From contig CM027378.1 of assembly GCA_015680905.1 (NCBI GenBank), positions 54,647,501 through 54,711,500 of the forward strand: 64,000 nt of DNA, read 5' to 3'. The stretch's first letter is position 1. Every line of letters starts with the position of its first letter. The position numbers and the translations under genes are program-made. The notes beneath the pieces are model-generated. The model ran no database searches and was not told the DNA's origin. It was given only the letters and a program-made list of their open reading frames with translations. Of the stretch, positions 10,290 through 23,166 are shown one piece after another. The DNA is from Coptis chinensis (taxonomy: Eukaryota > Streptophyta > Magnoliopsida > Ranunculales > Ranunculaceae).

Positions 10290-12145
10290 ATCAGGAAAAG
10301 AGTCCGGTATGGACTCAGAATCACTATCATCGTCGTTTGTAAGTCTAGATAAGTGGTTGGCAACTACGTTTTCGACCCCTCTTTTGTCCTTTATTTCTAA
10401 TGTGAACTCTTGCAGGAGAAGAATTCATCGGATTAATCTCTGTTTAGCATCCTTCTTTGCAAGAAGGTACCTAAGGGCTGCATGGTCCGTGTAAACTAAA
10501 GTTTTAGAACCAACCAAATAAGGACGAAACTTATCTAAAGCATAAATGACAGACTAAAATTCTTTTTTCAGTAGTTGTATAATTTCGTTGAGCATCGTTT
10601 AAGGTTTTACTAGAATAATAAATAACAATGGACTTATTATCTAGTTTCTGTCCCAAGACAGCACCAACTGCATAATCACTAGCATCACACATGAGTTTGA
10701 AAGGTTTAGACCAATCAGGAGGCTGTATAATTGGTGCAGAGGTTAGGGCGGCTTTTAAAGTTTCAAAAGCTTGTTTACATTTAAAATTAAAATCAAAGAT
10801 GGCATCCTTTAAAAGCAGATTAGTTAAAGGCCTAGCTATTTTCGAGAAATTTTTAATAAAGCGCCTATAAAAACCTGCATGGCCTAGAAAGGCTATAATA
10901 TCATGGACAGTCCGTGGTATAGGTAGAGTCGCTATCTTATCTAGTATGGCCTTATCTACTTCGATGCCATCACTAGATACAATGTGACCTAGTACTATGC
11001 CCTTTTTCACCATGAAATGACACTTTTCCCAATTTAAAACGAGGCTCTTTTCTTCACACCGTGTCAAAATCTTAGACAGGTTTGACAAGCAATCTGTGAA
11101 GGAGTCCCCATAGATAGAAAAATCATCCATGAAAAATTCCATAAAGCGCTCTACCATGTCACTAAATATATGAAGCATACACCATTTGGAAGGTACCGGG
11201 GAGCATTACAAAGGCCAAAAGGCATTTAGTTTATAGGGCACGCGTTCTAAAGGGACATGTGAAGGTAGTCTTTTCTTGGTCATCAATATCAATAATAATC
11301 TGAAAATAGCCGAGCAGCCATCCGGAAAACAATAAAAGCAAGACCGACTAGGCGTTCGAGCATCTGATCTATAAAAGGTAAGGGAAAGTGATCCTTTTGT
11401 GTCATAGCATTTAAACGTCTGTAATCAATACAGATTCTCCATTTCATAGGACATTGTGTGAAAACATTGTCACCCTTAGCGTTACGTACCATGGTAACCC
11501 CCGATTTCTTAGGAACTACATGAATGAGACTTACCCATTCGCTATCGGAGATTGGGTATATGATACCCGCATCGAGTAATCGTAAGACTTCTTCCCTAAC
11601 CACCTCTTTCATGTAAGGGTTCAAGCAACGCTGAGGTTCGCGAGAAGTCTTCGCGTTATCCTCCAAATAGATACGATGAGTGCAAACATTAGGGTCAATT
11701 CCCTTAATGTCGGCTAAGGACCAACCAATCGCAGACCGATGTTCCCTAATCACCCTGATTAAATGTGTCTCTTCATCCTTAGATAACAGAGAAGGTATAA
11801 TTACCGGATGACTACCATCCGGATCAAGTTGAATATATTTTAACTCCGGGGGAAGAGGTTTAAGCATCGGGGTGGAAGGAAAGTCAATAGATGTTTCGTC
11901 AGGGTCCTCCTCTTGCGTAATGAATACTTGCTTAGGTAGCAAGTCTTCATACTCAGTATAAGGAGCAACCAAAGGGTGTACAATTGGTGTGGACTCAAGG
12001 ATGGTGTTGACTTCCTCTAAGTAGGAGTCATTTACAAAATCTGAAGTTCCAAAAGAAAGGAATTTATACATATGGTTTTCGGGAAAAGTGTTGTTAAAAT
12101 AATCTTGAGCTAAGCTCTCGATCATGCTAACCTCCCCATCTATAG
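10290..12145 (-). pseudogene. RT and RNase H of Ath-2
   Basis: The reading order from 12145 is: the linker after protease (starting with IDGEVSMIESLAQD), the RT N-terminus (VVREEVLRLLDAGIIYPI near 11600), WRICIDYRRLNAMTQKDHFP (near 11420), the catalytic FMDD box at 11122-11133, LGHIVSSDGIEVDK, then RNase H with [19 protein letters not shown] (near 10670). An FMDD instead of YxDD box is usual for this lineage. It is cut off from protease and gag by Ath-3, inserted at 12146-12150. Broken, several breaks. Confidence 0.9.
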
Positions 12146-12150
12146 ACGAT
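12146..12150. repeat. Target-site duplication of Ath-3, left copy
   Basis: ACGAT directly before TGATAAAAC of the Ath-3 LTR; the partner is 27012-27016. A perfect 5-bp duplication is the expected mark of LTR element integration. Confidence 0.95.
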
Positions 12151-13612
12151 TGATAAAACATAAAATGAATAGCTTACCTACGAAATGAACGATGAAATCA
12201 AAACGTAAGTAAACTAAAACTATTCTTAAGTGTCTATTTTATCAAAGATTTCTCTACTCTCAATCCCTTGAGATATAGTGGAGTAAGAGGTTCGTTCCAC
12301 TCCTAGTGCTCTAGCATGGAATTGTTTTCTAATCTAATTACTCAGTCTTAAGTCAATGAGAGCTTTACGAAGGTGATATGCTACGATACTTACTGAATTT
12401 GATTACTTGAATTTAACTACGAATGCTATGGAAATATGATTGTGCTTGAATCTAGATAAAGGATTAGAGGGGAATTGAATCCACCTCGAATCCAACTTAA
12501 TAGCCTAACATAGATTCTTGTATCTCGATTCTTACGTTCTTACGGCAAGAAATTCGAGTTCTAATCCCTAGTGTTCATGGCATTTCTATCGAGTACTAAC
12601 TAGCATGTGAGGTCGTCCACCCATTCTCATGGCGAATCACGACCTTCTAGATTGGAATAGATTCTACAATGTTTCTACACTATACCACTAAGTTTTCATC
12701 AACCCCTCTAATGGAGGTTTTAGCCTTGAGTCATCAAACCATCATTTCCCATTTCATTATAACTACACATCATATTAAAATTCTAACTTAACTAAATTAA
12801 CTAACAATGGTTCAATCTATTTAAACTACGGAATGATAATCAACAAGAATTAAAATCAGATCTATAAATTGAAATAACACAATTCGATATTGAGAAAACA
12901 ACTATTTTATTTATCTAATCAATCAAAAACAATGATTCAAAGACTTAATCTAAAACAAGAATTTAAAATGGAACTAAAGCTTAATTTAAATAAATGAAAA
13001 CAGATCTAGAATTATCTATATTATTTTAGGTCTAACTAGCTACAATTAACAAAGAGCTAAACTTTGGTTTTTATACTTTCAGATCCAAAAATCGTGCATG
13101 GGCTTGGAGCCATGTTTTGGGCCAGAGAATCAGGCCCAAAACCCAATTCTTTCAGTCCAAAAAGACCTCTTCAGCTGCAGTTGGCTTCCACAAACTTTTC
13201 GTCCACTTCTGCTCCTCTTATTTGGTCAATGCTTAGACCATTGGAAAGCTCTTTCCGAGCCGGTCGTTTTGACATAAGGTAGGCCCAATTCCGAGGTCTG
13301 AGTCCAAAGATACGGCTTTCGGAAGTTCTGCTGACTTGTGTGCTGTTTCAACCCGTGTCGACTTTTCAACTTTTAACTGGGCTTTAGGAAGGCTTTATCT
13401 TCTTGAATCTTGGCCTTTAATCATGGAACTCCTTAGTAACCGACATTTTCTCCTTTATCTCACTAAAGTGGCACATTTCTGCACATAATGGACTTTGAAG
13501 CGTGAAATGCATAAAAACACGTAATCAGTGTTAACTCTTAATTATTACTCACATAATTGGTCCAAAAGTATGACTGTTAAAGGGTTAAAACTACAGTTTT
13601 GGGCTCTTATCA
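12151..13612 (-). repeat. 3' LTR of Ath-3
   Basis: 1462 bp, TGATAAAAC at the low end and GGGCTCTTATCA at the high end. Nearly identical to 25542-27011. TATA-like GTATAAAAACC on the minus strand near 13066-13076, so U3 is about 0.5 kb and R plus U5 about 0.9 kb. Confidence 0.95.
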
Positions 13613-13655
13613 AACCACCCCCAAATAGCATTTTGCTTGTCCTCAAGCAAAGATG
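13613..13655 (-). other. Polypurine tract and GAGGACAA motif, Ath-3
   Basis: Minus strand GCTTGAGGACAAGCAAAATG then ATTTGGGGGTGGTT against the LTR. This is the best kept G-tract of the four true polypurine tracts in the window. Confidence 0.9.
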
Positions 13656-15202
13656 AGAAATTAAAATAAGTGACCAAAAAATGGAGTTCTATCTACTCTC
13701 GTTTCGCTGAGTGCGATTGCATTGACCCTATGCAACAAGGCCTTAAACCACTAGGAATTCCCTAGTGGACGAGTTATAGCCTCGTGAGAGTTTTCCAGTG
13801 AAGGTACTCTCAAACTTCAACTATACTACAACGACTAAGAAATAAACTATTGTTTTCCTCATTCATGTCCCAACTATCTATACATCTCACTAGCAATTGA
13901 ATAAGAATAACCAAGTCAAAAACCTAAACTAATATATACATAATAATCAATTATCTATGATACAAATATATATACTATGAGTAATACTATGAAATGCCTA
14001 GCAGGTTCGTTTCTGAAAACTCGGAATAGCGTCCTTAAGTAGGTCCTCACATAAATGTCAAGACAAAAACCACTCTGATTTTTTCACTCAAGTTTCGCTG
14101 CTCCAGTGTGCAGTGGGCACACTTTACCTTACAATCTTAATGACAACAAGGAAGCCGGGGTCGATCAAACACATCTGCCACTTACTATCACACTAACCTA
14201 TTCCTAATTGAGCTAGAGGTCTTTATTAGGTGTTCATGGGATTAGGAGATGGTTTAGGAAGGAAGGAAATGGATATTCAAAAGGACAAGTCTGAGATAAT
14301 AGAGTCTTCATATTATGTAACTTAGAGAAAACCTTGTTATTTTCTTTTGCTTCTATACTTTGTTTCCATCCTTAGCCATATTTTTCTTTTTCTTTTCTTT
14401 GGCTTTTGACTCCATTTTATTCTATTTTTGGAGTTTTTATTTATTTCTATATTATTTTTTTTCTTTTCCTTGGATGGAAACTTCTTTTCTTTTTCTGAAG
14501 CAACTAACTAATTTTTGTTTACACAGGTTTTTCTCTTCTTCTTTCTTCACTCATTCTATTCTCAGACTTATTCTAAATTGGGTAGGTTTTTTTTTTTTTT
14601 TTTTTTTTTTTTTATTTTGTTTTTGTTTTTGTAAGAGGGTAAAGGAATTGTGGTTTATGGAAGGCTAAAGAAAAGCTCAAAGGGGCGACTAGCGGAAAAT
14701 AATTCATAGGTTTGAATTTCTGGCTATATCGATCTAAAAAGGGCCTAAATTCTCGCTTAGGATATGACATAGTGATCAAGCAAGTGGACGTGTGATATCT
14801 CTATCCGGATTTTACTTCTCCCTTGTGTCATTTCTCAATTGTTTCGCTCATATAAGGCTTTAGGCTATATTCTCACAGGATTTGTAGAATAAGTACTCTA
14901 GCCTAGATTTTGAAACTTATCTGCTAACAATCATAGATACTCATGTAATATATTTATAGATAGATGCAAAGATTATTACCTATATATTAACCTAAGTTTC
15001 TAACAATTATACGATGCAAAAGCTCATTGAGACTTCTAGATTGTTAAGAGCATGGAGAAAGAAAACAATACCAATATTCCTAAGTGTATAGCATAACTTA
15101 TTTATTTATATTTTTGAATTTTTTTAAAAATTTTAACTAGAAAACAAATGCATATTATACATATCTATATCCTAACGGATGCCTCAATTACCGTGTTTCT
15201 AT
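13656..15202 (-). other. Non-coding 3' module, Ath-3
   Basis: Same 1.5-kb module as 3207-4726. The GGAATTCC-centred near-palindrome is at 13748-13768 and the AGTGTGC/GCACACT hairpin at 14105-14123. A T run of about 26 lies near 14588-14613. No coding signal. Confidence 0.75.
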
Positions 15203-15236
15203 GCCCCCAAACAAGAATCATGCTTTGTCCTCAAAG
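15203..15236 (-). other. Second polypurine-like signal, Ath-3
   Basis: Minus strand TTTGAGGACAAAGCATG then CTTGTTTGGGGGCAT, about 1.56 kb before the true tract. Confidence 0.65.
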
Positions 15237-15435
15237 TATTGTAAATAAAGAGGGTAGGAAAAATACCATTGAAGCGTGTGAAATTCGGGAACATCCGCAA
15301 AACAAAGTTAGAGCGATACTACTATAGGAAATAAACCGACGCCTTAACTCTATACGAGTTCCACCCATTATGGGGTTAACAAAATGAAATTGCTTGGGAC
15401 ATAAGCGGACACTAAAAACTAAAACTTACCTTATC

Positions 15436-16363
15436 TCCCGGCAAGCATCCTCCTCCTCATTAAAGATATGAGGTTCCTTCGCATCCTGCCCGGTCCATTA
15501 TAACTTGCCAAGCTTGCCGCCATTTATCATCTACTAATGCTAACCTGTTAAGTGTTATTATGTCCGATGGGATATGCGGGGGTGACCAAATGAGGCTGCA
15601 CCTGCCATCCCAACCAAGTCATTATTTCGCGAATGAGCGACCCACCCTATTGGTGGGTCTCATGACTTCAACCCTTTTCCAAATGTGAATTGTGCACGAG
15701 AATCTGGGGGTAAACAACTACGCATGATGCGGCTTACCAACACACAGGCATAAGAAGATACTTACGCCTCATGGTTTGGGCTCTCTTAAGACTAGTGACC
15801 AAAACTTCGGGGAATGTCATAATGGCGGCGTCCCCCGCCTAAAGCGAGGAAAATATCACCAGCGATCTTGTTTGCGAGAAATGAAGCGCCATTCCCCAAA
15901 ATATTCATCAAGATGAATAACATGGTGGTGCCTACGTTTAAGGAAAGGCTACCAAGGGCAATGCTATATAAGCCCCGGTCCATTACTTTCGAAATACCCC
16001 TCCCCATAATAATCATGGAAATATGTATAATCATAAAGATATGCATTATCGGTCATATATGCCCATGTGTAAACGGGATCGGTATTGGTATTCCTAAAAC
16101 TAAAGGCTGACCAAATTTTTATTGAATTCATGTGTCGTGTCATCGACTACGATGGAGAATTCTTGATCTCCATCGATTACAATAAAATTTAACGTGGTCA
16201 TAGAAATAAGTAGTAAGTTGTGGTGAATATGACTCGTCATCACTTACCGATGAGATGGCGCCATCCTAATGCGCGAGGATCGTATTGCCGGAACCGGTGT
16301 CCATAGGTCCGGTGCCCAACACATCTTCAAAAGACTGTTCGGTATGACTACGGGAGATGTCAT
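15436..16363 (-). pseudogene. ORF-Y remnant, Ath-3
   Basis: The ATG at 16361-16363 sits in the same GGAGATGTCAT context as other ORF-Y copies. Recognisable pieces include SIALGSLSLNVGTTMLF and AGDIFLALGGGRRHYDIP (15800-15960). Heavily broken. Its leader carries the GC-rich array at 16440-16610. Confidence 0.7.
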
Positions 16364-16439
16364 CTTAACTACTCTTTGAACAGTTCCACAAAAATCTTGG
16401 AATGACCCCGTGAAAATTGGAAATTTCAGCGTTCACATA

Positions 16440-16733
16440 AAGGCGGTAGCGACCGCTTCAGATAGTAGGCGCGGTCGGCTCTTTGTGTAAATGCGACATG
16501 ATGTTATGGTGGTCGCTTTGGTATGAGGGGGTGGTCTTCAGTATGAGGGCGGTCGCTCGACAAAATTCTTCAAAAAAAAAAAGGCGCGGCGGCTTTCGAC
16601 AACAAAAGCGCCGCTAAAAGTATTTGAAACCGGAGTTTAGAGCAAAAAGAAGGTAAAACTTGGAGTGGATGGTGCGGGATGATGGTGGGATGTATTGTGG
16701 TTTGTGGTGTAGAAAGGATGGAGTTTAAATAGG
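16440..16733 (-). promoter_or_regulatory. ORF-Y leader of Ath-3: GC-rich array and TATA-like box
   Basis: Degenerate GCGC-rich units at 16440-16610, upstream of which a minus-strand CCTATTTAAAC (16723-16733) stands where Ath-2 has CCTATATAAAC. Layout conserved, sequence partly decayed. Confidence 0.4.
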
Positions 16734-17230
16734 TTAGGAGCTTCCAAAACGAATCGGGAAGTTCCCTATTTATTTGAAGGCAATTTCGGAAATAGGAAAA
16801 TTCCCAAAACCCAAAACGGAAACAAGCCATTTTCATGACTTCCTAAAATCCACGGTATCTTTCATTTGGATTTAGAATAGGAACTTCTAAACTCTCCTAG
16901 ATTTCATGCTACCACCACACAAGTCATAGATATGCCGATATCGCCAAATTATCAACCTTTTCTCCAAGACAACTTCACATATATATATGATCATATAGCG
17001 ACTTATGCTTGGTCTAAATATTTCCACCTTTGAACAAAGTCGGGGAAGGTGGGATAAATGATAAAACAAGCGATTACTCGAAAATAACCAATTATATTAA
17101 AAATAAAATAAAATATAAATCCAAACAACATTAAATAAACACATTACTATTTAAATTTAACTACTGAATTAAAATCCTTCTAATAAAATGAAATTATGAA
17201 ATAACAGCGAACTCCAACTGGGGTGAACAC

Positions 17231-18420
17231 CTAGTTTTGTGATGATGATGGACGCTGAGATGGAGATTGGCTTGAACCCTCTGTCCTTTGGCGACGACGC
17301 TCATGCTTGTCGGACTCGGCTGAAACAGAGTCCTCCACGGGTGGCATGCGTCGTAGCATCTCTATTCGGAACAAGCATTGGGCTTCCATCTCAGTACCGA
17401 GTACTGCATACTGGGTTTGTTGTTGCTGGTGGATAGTCTCCATGTTATACAAGATATCGTCCAGAACCCCTTCGAGCATTTCAAATCTCCTCTGAAGGTT
17501 CCCTTGCTTCTTTTGAACTACTATCTGTCTATTTCGGATATCTCCACAAATACCATAACGCGCCGCAAAGGCGGTTTGCAACACTTGCATCGTTCTACAT
17601 TAGAATTACACTTCTCTAATGCATCTTCATCCATCCATGTCATATCTTCCTTTCATCCTCCGACTCATCCATTTTTTCTTGGACATAACGGCCAAGTCTC
17701 TTGGATGCAATCCATTATAGATACTTGCATTAGAATGCAATTTGATCTTAATAGGAGCAGATCTTGCGACAGCTCTAAAGGAGAGCATGATCTTAGTGAT
17801 CAATACGGGAAGAGGCTAAACTCTTCCCCTCCTCGAATCACATTAAACATTAAATCAAGGATGCAGAAATTATACTTCTTTGTTTGCAAAATCGAGGAGA
17901 ACGTCGCACATTGCGAGGCCGATATCGACTTTGTCTTTCAGGGGCGTTCCTACCAATCCACCGAGCTCTGACCCGGTTGATTGGTTCTCGTGGTGGTCTG
18001 GCGGGCCAATGGGATGTCGGATTGTATTCACCCTCCACGACGGTATCCTTCATCAAAGCGGGAACTCTAGTATCTTTGGGGTTCTGAATTATCGTTACTA
18101 GGTTGCTTTCAAAGCGTAATTCCTAACAGTTGACTAACAACCGCGTTACTTCTCTCCGCGTTCCTCCTAACTTTATGAAAATCCTATCCCCTTCCAATTC
18201 TCGCTTTTTTATAAAACTGTTCTACCAAATTATAGTGATAGAACTCCTCGGTTGAGTACCACAGTCCGTTCAATATCTCTTGAACATCTCCGGCGTCGTA
18301 AAATGGAAAATCGGAAGCAAGCGCGTGTTAAAGCAAAATTCTACGTCGTAAGCGCCATTGAAATTTCTTAGACTACTAATGGTTTGTAGACTGGGGGGGC
18401 GCGAGTTTTGAAGAAAACTA
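17231..18420 (-). pseudogene. ORF-X remnant, Ath-3
   Basis: The end of the frame is well kept: AARYGICGDIRNRQIVVQKK, then DKHERRRQRTEGSSQSPSQR (17231-17590), a basic, serine- and glutamine-rich tail. Upstream pieces include RARWIGRNAPER (17950-17990). Matches 6795-8030 of Ath-2 throughout. Many breaks. Confidence 0.65.
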
Positions 18421-18639
18421 CTAAAAAGCGTTGTTGGTGGTGGTGGTGGAAACTATAATTGTTGACTGTTTTTCGAAGTTGGGTTGGTGGTGATGATTGT
18501 TTAGAGAAGATTTAGGTGGATTTGATTTCCTTGGTGTAGGTGTAGTTAGGTTTTCTTCCCTCTCTCTATATTTATTTTTTTATTTTGGTTTCCAAAATTT
18601 AATTTAACTTGTAACCGGCGGTTTGGGATTGAAGTGGAA

Positions 18640-19394
18640 ACACTGTGCGTGCGGGTTGGGAAGGAAGGAGATGCGCAACGTGCGTGCGGGTTGGGCCCAA
18701 GCCCAGTTTGAATTTCGAAATTTTCTGATTTTTCGCGCAAATTCAAACTCAATTTGCCGCTTCGTTACTGGCCCGATTTTGGTGAATGAGTTATGGAAAT
18801 GATCAGTAGAGAATTTCCAATCCAATGATCCATAAAACACTCAATTCCAACCATGGGTGACGTATAAGAGGGTGGAAGAACACCTCGAAATGCGTGTGTG
18901 ACATAAGTTATGCGAACGAAGGAAATCTTAGTTTAGATTACGTCAACCCAATTGAACTAATGGGCCTAAACAAAACCAATGGAAAGTTCGAACAATCCCG
19001 ATGGAAAGATCGACTGCCACCCCAAACAAATTTTTAAACACAAAATTTGTTTACAAGCGTCAGGTCGTTTAAAGTCGATTCCCAAGACTTGTTGGATTGC
19101 TATTTCTATGATTTTAAGAATTTTATTTTTATTTTTATATGTTTATTATAAGAAACACGAAAAACAATAAATACATAATTCACTCCATAGAGGAACATGA
19201 CTAAAAAACCGAGAAAACATGCAAAAGTGGAAAACGTGAATTATGTAAACTGTGGAGTTAGGATCCGGTACTTACAGCCACACACTCCATAGGGAGGGCC
19301 CGGTTACCTGAATGGTGTACTTATTATTATATGGAAATGAAAGTAAGTACACCAAATGACAAGGGTCAGTCCTCATAGGCGGGTCTGTAAAAGG
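18640..19394 (-). other. Spacer between integrase and ORF-X, Ath-3
   Basis: Non-coding. It keeps TTGGGCCCAAGCCCA (about 18687-18705), a minus-strand TTTGTTTGGGG tract near 19020-19035 and a T-rich stretch near 19115-19145, the same order as Ath-1 and Ath-2. Confidence 0.5.
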
Positions 19395-20510
19395 ACTTCC
19401 CTACATCGGGGGACGAAGTTCGTGAAAATGTTTTAACCGTTGACCATTAACTTGAAAGATGCTGTTGTCATTTGGATTTACCAAGGTGATTGCCCGTAAA
19501 GGGGTGACTTGATAACTAGAAAAGGGCCGGACCAACGGGTTTTAGTTTGCCTGGGAAAACATGTAGACGGGAGTTGTAAAGCCAAACCTTTTGACCGACC
19601 ACAAACTCTTTACGCAAGATATGCTTATCATGAACATGTTTCATGTTAGCTTTATAATCACCAGCGAGATCGCATGCGAATCGCTCACGGATTTCTTCAA
19701 GCTCATTCAATTGCAACTTGCGTTTGACACCGCCTCATCAATATTGAAGTTAAGGCTTTTATTGCCCACGAGAGCGCGGTGCTCTAATTCAACGGGCAAA
19801 TGACATGGTTTCCTAAATACAAGTCTAAAGGGAGACATACCTATAGGAGTTTTGAAAGCAGTTCTATCGCCCATAAGGCATCCGATAGAGCGCTTTGACC
19901 AGTCTTTCCTATCGGGGTTTCTGAGTTGTTTCTAAAATCTTTTTGATTTCCCTATTAGAAACTTCTACTTGTCCGCTAGTTTGTGGATGATAAGGAGTTG
20001 CTACTTTGTGTGTAACTCCATACTTTTTCACTAGGGATGCAACAACTTTGTTGCAAAAATGTGTTCCACCATCACTAATTATGGCTTTAGGAATGCCAAA
20101 CCGACAGAAAATATATTCTTTAATAAAAAACACAACGGTCTTATGGTCATTGCTACGGCAAGCTAGGGCCTCTATCCATTTTGACACGTAGTCCACAGCA
20201 ACTAGAATATAAATTAAACCGTGGGAAACCGGGAAAGGAGCCATGAAATCAATGCCCCAAACGTCGAAAATTTCTACGATCAAGATTGGATTTAATGGCA
20301 TCATATTACGTTTAAGTAATTAAGCCCAAGTTGTTGGCAGCGTATACCGTCTTACAATGCACTTGGGCATCCTTAAAAGGGTAGGCCAATAAAATCCACA
20401 TTGCAGAACTTTAGCGGCTGTTTTCATCCCACTAAAATGTCCACCACACTCTTTGTCATGGCAGAGCGATAGAACTTCATTATATTCCCACCGGGAATAC
20501 AAGCGGACGA
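19395..20510 (-). pseudogene. Integrase remnant, Ath-3
   Basis: Contains the zinc-binding segment ([16 protein letters not shown] near 20460), [29 protein letters not shown] and [16 protein letters not shown] (20304-19930), and a decayed C-terminal module. All three acidic catalytic positions are visible. Broken, many breaks toward the C-terminus. Confidence 0.85.
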
Positions 20511-20559
20511 ATAATCGATCCGCACAATACTTAAAAGGTAGGGCTCATCCGGTAGTATA

Positions 20560-22070
20560 ACTTAACTCTTGCAAAAACTTCTTACGTTCATTTCTTGACC
20601 AATTATAAGGCATAACATCAGCCGCTAGATAATTTACAATGTCGGCATACCATGGTCTTTGAAAAAATGGCATCTGGATGCTCATCAGGAAAAAAGTCCG
20701 GTATGGACTTAGAATCAGTCTGATCGTCGTTTGTGAGTCTAGATAAGTAGTCGGCAACTACGTTTTCGACCCCTCTTTTGTCCTTTATTTCTAATGTGAA
20801 CTTTTGCAGGAGAAGGATCCATCGGATTAATCTCTGCTTAGCATCCTTCTTTGCAAGAAGGTACTTAAGGGCTGCATGGTCCGTGTAAACTAAAGTGTTA
20901 GAACCAACCAAATAAGGACGAAACTTATCTAAAGCATAAATGACGGCTAAGAATTCTTTTTCTGTAGTTGAATAATTTCGTTGATCATCGTTTAATGTTT
21001 TACTAGCATAATAAATGACAGTGGACTTATTATCTAGTTTTTGTCCCAAGGCGCACCAATTGCATAGTCACTAGCATCACACATGAGTTGAAGGTTTAGA
21101 CCAATCGGGAGGCTGTATAATTGGTGCAGAGAGGTTAGGGCAGCTTTTAAAGTTTCAAAAGCCTACTTACAGTTAAAATTAAAATCAAAGATTGCATCTT
21201 TCAAAAGCAGATTAGTTAAAGGCCTAGCTATTTTCGAGAAGTCTTTAATAAATCGCCTATAAAAACCTGCATGGCCTAGAAAGGCTCTAATAATCTGGAC
21301 AGATCCATGTTTTAGGTAGAGTCGCTATCTTATCTAGTTTGGCCTTATCCACTTCGATGCCATCACTAGATACAATGTGACCTAGTACTATGCCCTTTTC
21401 ACCATGAAATGACACTTTTCCCGGTTTAAAAGCGAGGCTCTTTTCTTCACACCTTGTCAAAACCTTAGGCAGGTTAGACAAACGATCTATGAAGGAGTCT
21501 CCATAGATAGAAAAATCATCCATGAAAACTTCCATAAAGCTCTACCATGTCACTAAATATATGAAGCATACACATTTGGAAGGTTCCAAGAGCATTACAA
21601 AGGCCAAAAGGCATTCGTTTATAGGCATACGTTCCAAAGGGACATGTGAAGGTAGTCTTTTCTTGGTCATCAATATCAATAATAATCTGAAAATAGCACG
21701 AGTAGCCATCCGAGAAAATAATAAAAGCATGACCAGCTAGGCGTTCGAGCATTTGATCTATAAAAGGTAAAGGAAAGTGATCCTTTCGTGTCATAGCATT
21801 TAAAGCGTCAGAATGTCATACAGATCCTCCATTTCATAGGACCTTGTGTGACAACATAGTCACCCTTTCCGTTCTGAACCATGGTAACTCGATTTCTTAG
21901 GAACTACATGAATGGGGCTTACCCATTCGCTATCGAGAGATGGGGTATACGATACCCACATCGAAAGTAATCGTAAGACTTCTTCCCCTAACCACCTCTT
22001 TCATGGCGGGGTTCAAGCGCCGAGGTTAGCGAGAAGTCTTGGCGTTATCCTCCAAATGGATCGATGAGTG
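20560..22070 (-). pseudogene. RT and RNase H remnant, Ath-3
   Basis: The FMDD box lies at 21515-21526 in VFMDDFSIYGDSF, preceded by TFTCPFGTYAYKRMPFGLCN (21516-21794). RNase H is in the open stretch 21049-20618 with [20 protein letters not shown] and [20 protein letters not shown]. Broken, many breaks. Confidence 0.85.
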
Positions 22071-23166
22071 CAAACATTAGGGTCAATTCCTTAATGTCAG
22101 CTAGGGACCAACCAATCGCAGACCGATGTTCCCTAATCACCCGGATTAAACGTGTATCTTCATCCATAGATAATAGAGAAGATATAATTACCGGATGACT
22201 ACCATCCGGATCGAGTTGAATATATTTTAACTCTGGGGGAAGGGGTTTAAGCACTGGGGTGGAAGGAAAATCAATAGATGTTTCGTCGGGGTCCTCATTT
22301 TGCATAATGAATACTTGCTTAGGTAGCAAGTCTTCATACTCAATATGTGGAGCAACCGAAGTGTCTACAATTGGTGTGGACTCAAGGATGGTGTTGACTT
22401 CCTCTAAGTAGGAGTTATTTACAAAATCTGACTTTCCAAAAGAAAGGAATTTGTACATATTGTTTTCAGGAAACGTGTTGTTAAAATAATCTTGAGCTAA
22501 GCTCTCGATCATGCTAACCTCCCCATCTATAGACGAATCTGGTAACTGTTTCATCATTTTAAAAACATTTACCTCAACTGTGAGATGGCCAAAAGATAAG
22601 GACATCTTACCATCGCGGCAATTAATAAGTGCGTTGGCAGTTGCTAAAAAAGGGTGCCCTAAGATGATCGGTACAGAGTCATTAGCGACTTCTGTATCGA
22701 GGATAACAAAATCCGCAGGATAGTAGAAATCCTGAACCTTAACAAGCACGTTTTCCACTACACCCTTAGGATACTTAATAGACCTGTCCGCTAATTGCAA
22801 TGTTATTTTTGTAGGTTGCATTTCCTGTAGACTTATTTGTTTATACAAGTAATACGGGAGTAAGTTAACACTCGCCCCCAGGTCTAATAAAGTGTTCGTC
22901 GTGTGGGAATCTCCTAAGGTGCATTTTACAGTAGAACGACCAAGGTCCTTGTACTTAACAATTCCATTATTTTCGAATAAAGTTGGGAATTGTTCAGTTA
23001 AAAAGGCGTCTTTAGGTATTTTGGTCTTACGCCTAGTAGTGCACAACTCTTTAAGAAACTTAGCGTGATTAGGTAGCTTTTTAATAGCTTCGAGAAAAGG
23101 AAGGTTTATCGTTAGATTTTTGAAAACGTTCCTAATCTCCTCGAAGTTGGTATCCCTGGTTAGCAT
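22071..23166 (-). pseudogene. Aspartic protease and linker, Ath-3
   Basis: An uninterrupted 373-codon stretch (23166-22045). It begins with the gag C-terminal conserved block NLPFLEAIKKLPNHAKFLKE, then the protease with the catalytic motif LLDLGASVNLLP (DLGAS at 22870-22884), VILDTEVANDSVPIILGHPF and INCRDGKMSLSFG, then an acidic linker leading to RT (PPELKYIQLDPDGSHPVII). Retropepsin-like enzymes cut the Gag-Pol precursor and act as dimers. Best kept coding piece of Ath-3. Confidence 0.85.

Noticed and set aside
17378-17971. Long open frame on the plus strand over ORF-X of Ath-3
   Set aside because: It lies antisense to a recognisable element frame, has low-complexity composition and no known domain; a shadow frame.
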